Part shown: piece after piece, positions 1 to 5,498 of the stretch
Layout of the letters: the number at the start of each line of letters is the position of its first letter
Numbering within the stretch: position 1 is the stretch's first letter
Assembly: GCA_015492915.1 (NCBI GenBank)
Contig: WGED01000224.1
Span: 1-5,498, forward strand
Length of the DNA: 5,498 nt
Direction: 5' to 3'
DNA from: Cyclobacteriaceae bacterium
GTDB taxonomy: Bacteria; Bacteroidota; Bacteroidia; Cytophagales; Cyclobacteriaceae
Program-made: the position numbers and the translations under genes
Notes under the pieces: model-generated
What the model was told of the DNA's origin: nothing
The model's input: only the letters and a program-made list of their open reading frames with translations
Databases searched by the model: none

Positions 1-1
1 C

Positions 2-1738
2 TATGAATATATTGATGTTAGTAACCGATTTGTTTTGAGAAGTTTCAAAAAACCTAAATATCAGCACAAAACTTTTCATATCAATTCAAAAATCTATAAA
101 AACTTTATCCAGGATGGATATGTGAAATCAGTGGAAAGTCAGATGGAATTTGTTAATGGAAGAGGCAAATTCCCTTATGTTATTCGTTATACACCAAACA
201 AAGTTGAGAAAATAACAATAAATTTGGATGCTGATTGGTCTCCAGCAGGCTATGGCAGTGCATTTATTGTTCCTCTCTTTGATGGTTCAACGCCACTTGG
301 GCTTTTAGTTTTTCTCAGCCAGCGTTTTCAAAGGCGAAACTATATAGGAGATCTTCCTTTTTACACTGGAAAAGAAAGGCGGCGCCGGAGCCTCCTCCAC
401 CTAAAATACTTCCGTTCGCTCCAGCCCTTTTTTGCGCGGGAATATTTGCGTCTCAAATCCGAAGGCACTCAACGCATTCTCGACAAGTTCCAGAAAACCC
501 TGAATGCCATCAAAGAAATTATCATCCTGGAAAACCGGCTGGAGATCCTTGACCATTTGGCGGAATTCACTGCTAAATCTCTCGATTGCGAAGCCTGCAT
601 CATTTACACCAATACCCAACAAAACGAAAAACTTATCCCTACGGCCGTATATGGTTTCGGTGAAAAAATCACCCCGAAAACGGTGGAATTTTATTACACG
701 CATAGGAAAGAAAATCGAAAAATGTTGCCAGAACATATCTTCAAAACCGGGCGTCGATTAAACGCCAATTCAAGCGAACAATTCCGAAAGCTCAATAGAT
801 ATGGCTCTCATTTTTATAATCTTTTCCGGTATTTGAAAAGCAAAAAAGTGATGTCCTATTTAGGGCAAAAAATTGGAAACATGGGAGTCATTGAAGTTTT
901 TAATTCCAACAAACAAACTCCCTATGGCTGGAGTCTATTTGAAAAGCAGGATACAATAACGTTGAACTACATTAGTGATGCGATTGCAACAGTGATCAAA
1001 CAACAAGAAACCACCGAGAATCAAGTTCAAACCGAACGGGCCAAGGCCACCTCGGAACTCCTGCTGGATATTTCTCATGAGCTTAAAAATCCCATATACA
1101 GTTCAATTATTTTCATCCGAAAGCTGCGCCACCTTCTTGAAACCCGGAACATAGACCGGAGTGTTGTCGAAGAACTGAAAGCCGGCCTTGACATCATCGA
1201 ACGGAACAATGAGAAAGCGCAAAAGATTCTGCGGAATATGCAACATTTCCAAAAAGTTACGCTCGACAGGAATTTTAAGCCCATCAATGTGAATAATATT
1301 TTGCGGATGGTCTTAGAGACCAACCGCAGCTATTGTGACCAGCAAGGGATCCGCCTACATGTAGACTTACGGCTGAAGAATGGTACTGTGTATGGTGATG
1401 AGCTGCTTCTCAATCAGGTTTTTACCAATTTAGTCACCAATGCCATTGATGCCATGCCGGATGGAGGAGAGCTCTGTGTAAAAACCTACGAAAAGGATGA
1501 TCAGGTCGCAATAGAGGTGAAAGATACGGGAAAAGGTATTCCTGAAGATATCAAAGATCGCATTTTTGATGCCTTTGTAACCACAAAAAGACCCGATCAG
1601 GGGAGCGGTTTAGGGTTAACCCTCAGCCGCCGTATTGTGATCCAACACAAAGGCAAAATTGACTTTTATTCTGATGCCAGCCAGGGTAAAGGCACCACCT
1701 TCGTGATTTACCTTCCCAAATATTCGCCTTCAGTTTAA
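2..1738 (+). CDS. GAF-domain sensor histidine kinase (5' partial)
   Basis: Sensor kinase expected to autophosphorylate on His and pass phosphate to a receiver Asp. The frame is open to the left edge, so the true start lies outside; a TTG at 35 is in frame but has no convincing ribosome site. Residues are numbered from codon 2-4 (578 codons). Residues 1 to ~130 end in a GAF-like strand pair (about 87-106, with V-P-L-F and L-G-L-L-V-F). A basic linker follows, then a clearer GAF domain (~177-336). HisKA has a canonical H-E-L-K-N-P box with His359 (nt 1076-1078). HATPase_c has the N-box Asn480 (N-L-V-T-N-A), the G1 box D508-T-G-K-G and the G2 box G534-S-G-L-G-L. All catalytic boxes look intact, so the kinase is probably active. 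No transmembrane segment is visible in this part, but the missing N-terminus could hold one. It is the first visible gene of the run, with the hybrid kinase starting 27 bases downstream. Family is certain; the signal sensed is unknown. Confidence 0.93.
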   Translation, partial: YEYIDVSNRFVLRSFKKPKYQHKTFHINSKIYKNFIQDGYVKSVESQMEFVNGRGKFPYVIRYTPNKVEKITINLDADWSPAGYGSAFIVPLFDGSTPLGLLVFLSQRFQRRNYIGDLPFYTGKERRRRSLLHLKYFRSLQPFFAREYLRLKSEGTQRILDKFQKTLNAIKEIIILENRLEILDHLAEFTAKSLDCEACIIYTNTQQNEKLIPTAVYGFGEKITPKTVEFYYTHRKENRKMLPEHIFKTGRRLNANSSEQFRKLNRYGSHFYNLFRYLKSKKVMSYLGQKIGNMGVIEVFNSNKQTPYGWSLFEKQDTITLNYISDAIATVIKQQETTENQVQTERAKATSELLLDISHELKNPIYSSIIFIRKLRHLLETRNIDRSVVEELKAGLDIIERNNEKAQKILRNMQHFQKVTLDRNFKPINVNNILRMVLETNRSYCDQQGIRLHVDLRLKNGTVYGDELLLNQVFTNLVTNAIDAMPDGGELCVKTYEKDDQVAIEVKDTGKGIPEDIKDRIFDAFVTTKRPDQGSGLGLTLSRRIVIQHKGKIDFYSDASQGKGTTFVIYLPKYSPSV

Positions 1739-1751
1739 AATTAAATTTTTT

Positions 1752-1757
1752 GAGGGG
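1752..1757 (+). promoter_or_regulatory. Shine-Dalgarno site of the hybrid kinase gene
   Basis: GAGGGG lies 8 bases upstream of the ATG at 1766. This decides the start: the in-frame GTG at 1757 overlaps the site itself and cannot use it, so the ATG is preferred and the protein is three residues shorter than the longest frame. Confidence 0.75.
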
Positions 1758-1765
1758 TGTTTGGA

Positions 1766-3403
1766 ATGGATCTTAAAAAGAAAAAGATTCTAATTATTGA
1801 AGATGACGATGATGTCAGGGAGGCGACAAAGACCAACCTTGAATTGGCCGGATATCGAAACTTATTCACGGCCCCGGACGGCGAAAAAGGTCTGAAAATG
1901 GTTCAGCACATCAGACCGGCTTTGGTGCTTTTGGATCGGAAAATGCCAGGCAAAGATGGGTTGGAGGTTCTGGAAGCCATCAAGGAGAGCTATGGCGAAG
2001 AGGTTGTGGTGGTGATTTTGACTGCATATCGCGATAAGGATTATATCACCGATGCCATGCGCAAGGGTGCTTTTCATTATCTTGTCAAAGACGATGATCC
2101 GGAATTCATGCATCACACCATTGAAAGTGCTTTACGATATCATCAAAAAAATCTGCAACGCCAAAAAATCGAGCGAGAAATTTATGAGCTCATGATTCAG
2201 GACGAAACGTTTATTCGATATGGGTATGATTTTGATCGTTTCAAAATGCTTTTAGAGGAAAAAACAAGAAAGCTCATTGATAATGTGGTCCACTCAATTG
2301 TTAAAGACTGTTCCCAATGCGGTACAGCCGGATTTGCCGGCGCACGCAGTCAATGCATTTTCCATTCATTTTCTAATTTGGGCATGGTGGATGCCCAGAA
2401 TGACCAGCCTACCATTCTCTTCTTCTATAAATCAGATCACCATCCTTTCTTTGAGGCTGCCTGCAGCCAGTATGTGCCAAAGGAAAAAGTGGCCAGTGTG
2501 AAGACTTTGGTATATGTGGTCTTTACGGATCGAGCCGCTGAAAAGCTTAAAGACTTTTTTGATGCCGTGGTGGACAACCAGGAACTGGTCCGCTACTGTT
2601 GCATCTATTTGTTTAGTGCCAACGCCATCCGCTTTTCGCTTGAAGAAAAAAAGTTGCTCCGCCGATTTTTTGATCGCTTCCTTGTGGCTATGCGCACGGC
2701 CAGATTGGTGGACAAGATCGATTCTTTAAACAAAATGCGTGTACTCGGGGATATGGCTACAACGGTAGTGCATCAAATAAGCCCGATGATCACGCCGTTG
2801 CGTAACTATTTGAGCAACCCCACGGAACAGAACCGCAAGCAAGGCCTGCAGATTATCGATGATCTGAAAAAGATGGTCGATGAGTTCCGAAACTTTACCG
2901 AAGGGATTAGCCAGGAATACGATATGGAGCCACTGAATTTAGCCACTGTGATTTCGCAGGCCGAAATTCCCATCCGATTAAAATTTGAAGAAAAAATCAC
3001 CATTCGCCACGATTTTCGCCACTCCATACCAACGGTTTTAGGTGACCGCAAGCGATTGCAGCAGGCCTTTGAAAATTTGCTTATGAATTCGGCTCAGGCC
3101 ATTCTGGCCAGAAACGGAAATACCGGCGAAATCGAAATCCAGATGACATTCACTAATCATAATATCTGCATTTACATCCGGGATAACGGTCCCGGTATTG
3201 ACCCTCAGATCGTCTCCAAGCTGTTCAAAAGCTATGTCACTACAAAACGCGACGGCATGGGTCTCGGCTTGAATTTAACCTATGAAATCATCAAACGGCA
3301 CCGCGGTAAGATTGAATACAATCCAAATTACAAATGCGGTGCTGAATTCATCATTTATTTGCCGGCTTATCAGCCAAATGGATTTCATCCCCAACAGGAA
3401 TAA
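1766..3403 (+). CDS. Receiver-first hybrid histidine kinase (REC / Cys-containing GAF-like / HisKA variant / HATPase)
   Basis: Cytoplasmic 545-residue hybrid with no membrane segment. The receiver (~5-125) has acidic residues E12/D13, phospho-acceptor Asp57 (L-L-D-R-K-M-P), Thr86 and Lys108, so it should be phosphorylatable. The middle (~165-315) ends in a GAF-like strand and long helix (F-S-L-E-E-K-K-L-L) and carries C182-x2-C185-x11-C197-x2-H200 plus further Cys at 233 and 278-279. The H-box (L-G-D-M-A-T-T-V-V-H-Q-I-S-P-M) has His336 followed by Gln instead of Glu or Asp, and the usual N-P is shifted. HATPase_c is complete: N441 (N-L-L-M-N-S), D473-N-G-P-G, and G497-M-G-L-G-L. In receiver-first kinases the receiver usually controls the kinase in cis or accepts phosphate from a partner kinase; the upstream gene is the obvious candidate. 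The H-to-Q context may weaken kinase activity, so it could act mainly as a phosphatase or scaffold (inference). Confidence 0.92.
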   Translation: MDLKKKKILIIEDDDDVREATKTNLELAGYRNLFTAPDGEKGLKMVQHIRPALVLLDRKMPGKDGLEVLEAIKESYGEEVVVVILTAYRDKDYITDAMRKGAFHYLVKDDDPEFMHHTIESALRYHQKNLQRQKIEREIYELMIQDETFIRYGYDFDRFKMLLEEKTRKLIDNVVHSIVKDCSQCGTAGFAGARSQCIFHSFSNLGMVDAQNDQPTILFFYKSDHHPFFEAACSQYVPKEKVASVKTLVYVVFTDRAAEKLKDFFDAVVDNQELVRYCCIYLFSANAIRFSLEEKKLLRRFFDRFLVAMRTARLVDKIDSLNKMRVLGDMATTVVHQISPMITPLRNYLSNPTEQNRKQGLQIIDDLKKMVDEFRNFTEGISQEYDMEPLNLATVISQAEIPIRLKFEEKITIRHDFRHSIPTVLGDRKRLQQAFENLLMNSAQAILARNGNTGEIEIQMTFTNHNICIYIRDNGPGIDPQIVSKLFKSYVTTKRDGMGLGLNLTYEIIKRHRGKIEYNPNYKCGAEFIIYLPAYQPNGFHPQQE

Positions 3404-3424
3404 ATTGAAAGCCATATATTGTGT

Positions 3425-3431
3425 AGGGAGG
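3425..3431 (+). promoter_or_regulatory. Shine-Dalgarno site of the AAA+ response regulator gene
   Basis: AGGGAGG sits 4 bases before the ATG at 3436 (7 bases if only the first AGGG pairs). It supports that ATG as the start. No hairpin or T-run occurs in the 32-base gap after the preceding stop, consistent with co-transcription. Confidence 0.72.
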
Positions 3432-3435
3432 CGTC

Positions 3436-5157
3436 ATGAATTCCGAAGAGCAACACGCCAAAATCCTGATCGTGGAAGACCGGCCATTTTTCCTGGACTA
3501 TCTTAAGGAGCTCTTGCAAGACCGGTACAACGTTTCCAGCGCAGAAACGTATACCGAAGCCAGGAGTATCTTCCATGCGCACCGATTTGATCTGGTATTG
3601 CTGGATCTTGGGATCCCCCGGGATGAGCACTCTGAGAAAGCAGAAATTCTGGGATATGATCTGTTAAAGGAGATCAAGCGCACCGATCCGTTTGTTGAAG
3701 TGATTATTCTTTCCGGCACATCCCGAGAAATTGACAGCGCTATCCGGGCGATCAAGGAAGGAGCCTATTACTTTCTCCTAAAAGACGACAAGATATTTGA
3801 AAAGAAGCTGCTTATGACCATCCAAAAGGCTCTGGAGGTTCGTGAGCTTTACCGCCAAAACGAATCCCTTATCCGGCAGGCAAAATTCTTTGCGGAAAAG
3901 CAGAAAAAAGTCTTTCCCTACCTCCACCCCGATCTTAATTATCACTTTGGCCTCCTTTTAGGAGAAAGTCAGGCCATGCAGCGGGTGTATGAGACCATTG
4001 CCAAACTCTCTCATCGGCGTACGGAGGAACCGGTTTTGATTACCGGAGAATCCGGCACCGGAAAAGAGTTGGTGGCACTGAGTATTCACACCACCAGCCC
4101 GCGAGGGGAAAGACCGTGGATTCCGGTTAATCTTTCCGCCATCCCAAAGGAACTGATCGAGAGTGAGCTTTTTGGGATTGAAGATATGGTCGCAACGGGT
4201 GTAAAAGGACGAATTGGGTATTTTGAACAAGCAGATGGCACGACCATTTTTCTGGATGAAATCGGTGAGGTGAATCAGGATATTCAGGTTAAATTGTTAC
4301 GGGCCCTTCAAGAGCGGGAAATCAGAAAAGTCGGCTCTACCAAATCCATTCCTGTGGATGTACGCGTAATTAGTGCCACCAACAAAGATTTATCCGAATT
4401 GATCAAGCTTAATCTGTTTCGTGAAGATTTGTTTTATCGCCTGAATGTCATTCCCATCCATTTACCCCCATTAAGAGAGCGAAAAGAAGACATTCCTATC
4501 TTGATTCAACACTACCTGTATCAGCATCAGCAGGAAGAACGAAATCCGAATATCCGTATTGCAGAGGATGCAATTGAACTCCTTCAAGAATATTTCTGGA
4601 AAGGTAATATTCGGGAACTTCGAAGTGTGATTAAGAATGCCGTCATTTTGCGCAATCAGGACACCATTTATGCGGACGATTTTTTGCGCATTTTGCCGAA
4701 CCGGACAAAAAAGCTCTTTGCTTCCAATGCATCTTTATTAAAGCAGCTCCCGCTTCTGGATGAAAACGGGCAGACCGATTTTAAGCGGATTGAAGATTCG
4801 CAGTATAAAAACAAGGTATTCTTGCGGGTGCTGATTGATCACGAAGGGCTGATTGAAAATGTCCTGGGTACATTAGATATTTCCCGGGTTACTGGATACA
4901 AATATCTGGATGAAGCCAAGTTTTGCTTGCTGAGCAGTTTGTGCCATGTGAATACCCGAATCGACACACTGGCTCAAGCATGGGGAGTAGAAGCCGGTAA
5001 GCTCGAAAAGACCATTCGTCGGGCTAACCGGCTTCTGCATTACCTGGAAGAGCTGGAGGAGCGTTTCGCCGGCGAAGATGAAAGGATAGCGGCTTACCTC
5101 AATGTCTCTCCCGAACAGCTTCGGCAGGGACGCAACTTTTTGCGGCAGAAACGCTGA
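3436..5157 (+). CDS. NtrC-type response regulator with AAA+ domain, variant GAFTGA loop and extended C-terminal DNA-binding region
   Basis: Output regulator of 573 residues. The receiver (~8-125) has E14/D15, acceptor Asp57, Ser93 and Lys116, with an enlarged loop after Asp57 (about residues 61-73). A helical linker leads to a sigma-54-interaction AAA+ domain (~175-405): Walker A G204-E-S-G-T-G-K210, Walker B F272-L-D-E275, sensor I near A314-T-N316, arginine-finger candidates R329 and R335 (F-R-E-D-L-F-Y-R), and sensor II W388-K-G-N-I-R393-E-L. The loop that should read GAFTGA is M251-V-A-T-G-V256, and the stretch before F263-E264 is one residue shorter than in E. coli NtrC as I recall it. 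A Fis-like helix-turn-helix (~463-495, H-E-G-L-I-E-N and I-S-R-V-T-G-Y-K-Y-L) is followed by about 80 extra residues with two more helix-turn-helix-like patterns. ATP hydrolysis and DNA binding look plausible. Whether it activates sigma-54, or works with sigma-70 as the GAFTGA-lacking R. capsulatus NtrC does, is open. Probably phosphorylated by one or both kinases encoded upstream. Confidence 0.93.
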   Translation: MNSEEQHAKILIVEDRPFFLDYLKELLQDRYNVSSAETYTEARSIFHAHRFDLVLLDLGIPRDEHSEKAEILGYDLLKEIKRTDPFVEVIILSGTSREIDSAIRAIKEGAYYFLLKDDKIFEKKLLMTIQKALEVRELYRQNESLIRQAKFFAEKQKKVFPYLHPDLNYHFGLLLGESQAMQRVYETIAKLSHRRTEEPVLITGESGTGKELVALSIHTTSPRGERPWIPVNLSAIPKELIESELFGIEDMVATGVKGRIGYFEQADGTTIFLDEIGEVNQDIQVKLLRALQEREIRKVGSTKSIPVDVRVISATNKDLSELIKLNLFREDLFYRLNVIPIHLPPLRERKEDIPILIQHYLYQHQQEERNPNIRIAEDAIELLQEYFWKGNIRELRSVIKNAVILRNQDTIYADDFLRILPNRTKKLFASNASLLKQLPLLDENGQTDFKRIEDSQYKNKVFLRVLIDHEGLIENVLGTLDISRVTGYKYLDEAKFCLLSSLCHVNTRIDTLAQAWGVEAGKLEKTIRRANRLLHYLEELEERFAGEDERIAAYLNVSPEQLRQGRNFLRQKR

Positions 5158-5158
5158 A
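5158..5158. other. Convergent gene junction of one base
   Basis: The regulator stop TGA ends at 5157 and the complement of the LysM stop TGA begins at 5159, leaving one base. No GC-rich hairpin with a T-run is visible on either strand here. Transcripts from the two sides must therefore overlap, or end inside each other's coding sequence. Confidence 0.85.
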
Positions 5159-5498
5159 TCAGTAGCTCCCCATGCGCGTAGGTCTTGGAATATAAAGCAC
5201 TTGCCCGGGAAAAATCTTATCCGGATTAAGAATTCGGTTCAGGATAGCAAGTTCGTACACATCAACGCCGTAGTAGGCAGCTATCTGGCTCAATGTTTCC
5301 CCACGCCGCACGCGATGGTATATCCATTTGCCCGGTGATCGAATCTGAGGTCTTTGCAGTTCAGCCGGCAATTGAATGTTCGGCTCAATCGAGTTGGATT
5401 CTTCTGTATTGGGCCGGGCAGGAATAATTTTGAGCTCAAACCACGGCTGCGCATTCCATGCCAGCGCAATGAAGACGAAAAAGAGAAACAAAAACAGC
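5159..5498 (-). CDS. Small LysM-domain envelope protein (5' partial)
   Basis: LysM domains bind N-acetylglucosamine-containing glycans, mainly peptidoglycan, and anchor proteins or enzymes in the cell envelope. Residues are numbered from the in-frame TTG at 5491. The N-terminus (F-L-F-F-V-F-I-A-L-A-W) is strongly hydrophobic and looks like a signal peptide or membrane anchor. A Pro/Glu/Asn-rich linker (~24-55) follows, then one complete LysM (~58-102) with Y-H-R-V-R-R-G-E-T-L, an I-A-A-Y-Y-G-V helix, L-A-I-L-N and the closing I-F-P-G-Q-V-L-Y-I-P. The protein ends eight residues after the domain and has no catalytic domain in the visible part. The frame stays open to the edge and no ribosome site is visible for the TTG, so the true start probably lies a few codons outside. 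It is transcribed towards the regulator gene and need not share its function. Confidence 0.85.
   Translation of the reverse strand, partial: LFLFLFFVFIALAWNAQPWFELKIIPARPNTEESNSIEPNIQLPAELQRPQIRSPGKWIYHRVRRGETLSQIAAYYGVDVYELAILNRILNPDKIFPGQVLYIPRPTRMGSY

Noticed and set aside
35..37. In-frame TTG as a start for the first kinase.
   Set aside because: The frame is open upstream to the window edge with plausible protein sequence, and no good Shine-Dalgarno site precedes it. It is far more likely internal to a longer gene.
401..736. Antisense reading frame within the first kinase, and similar ones elsewhere (for example 1862-2116, 3385-3630, 3958-4230).
   Set aside because: All are opposite clearly conserved kinase or regulator domains, and none has a recognisable domain.
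1757..1759. GTG start for the hybrid kinase, three codons upstream of the ATG.
   Set aside because: It overlaps the GAGGGG ribosome site, which is ideally spaced for the ATG at 1766.
4236..4252. TGGCACG followed by a T-rich stretch, resembling the -24 half of a sigma-54 promoter.
   Set aside because: The -12 half lacks the GC of TTGC, and the site lies inside conserved Walker B coding sequence; the resemblance comes from codons for D-G-T-T-I-F.
5131..5144. Small hairpin CGCAA-CTTT-TTGCG near the end of the regulator gene.
   Set aside because: Only five base pairs, no following T-run on either strand, and located in coding sequence; chance is sufficient.
5215..5231. Imperfect palindrome TCTTATCCGGATTAAGA, with a T-run beyond it on the - strand, like a weak terminator.
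   Set aside because: It encodes the conserved end of the LysM domain (I-L-N-P-D-K-I-F) upstream of that gene's stop. The stem is short and AT-rich, and terminating here would truncate the gene.
5102..5338. Plus-strand reading frame crossing the convergent junction.
   Set aside because: It overlaps the end of the regulator and most of the LysM gene, has no recognisable domain, and its composition fits antisense of the LysM gene.

Overview
The window is a compact bacterial signal-transduction locus. Three genes on the + strand, all in the same direction, encode a GAF-type sensor histidine kinase (5' end outside the window), a receiver-first hybrid histidine kinase, and a response regulator with the AAA+ architecture of sigma-54 activators. 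A fourth gene on the - strand encodes a small LysM-domain envelope protein that runs off the right edge. There are no RNA genes, CRISPR arrays, insertion sequences or long repeats that I can support. No gene-free stretch exceeds about 35 bases.

Layout: 2-1738 is the kinase, with two GAF-like sensory modules followed by HisKA and HATPase. Then 27 bases carrying a Shine-Dalgarno site. 1766-3403 is the hybrid kinase, with REC, a Cys-bearing GAF-like middle, a variant H-box and HATPase. Then 32 bases with another Shine-Dalgarno site. 3436-5157 is the regulator, with REC, AAA+ and a Fis-like helix-turn-helix plus an extended tail. A single base separates its stop from the stop of the convergent LysM gene (5159 to the window edge).

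The spacing and lack of terminators argue for one operon. A plausible scheme, which is inference, is that the first kinase senses a cytoplasmic or ligand signal through its GAF domains. The second protein would receive phosphate on its N-terminal Asp57 and modulate or pass on the signal, and the third would be the DNA-binding output. Two points break the textbook scheme. The second kinase has Gln in place of the acidic residue that normally follows the phospho-accepting His. The third protein keeps its ATPase motifs but has a changed GAFTGA loop (M-V-A-T-G-V), so classical sigma-54 activation is doubtful.

Organism: the Shine-Dalgarno sites, the two-component domains and a GC content that looks mid-40s percent by eye indicate a bacterium. 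The abundant two-component machinery and the bEBP-type regulator fit a Gram-negative, environmental, non-model lineage. I cannot name a taxon from the sequence alone; a deltaproteobacterial or FCB-group relative (Calditrichota, Zixibacteria or KSB1-like) is only a guess.
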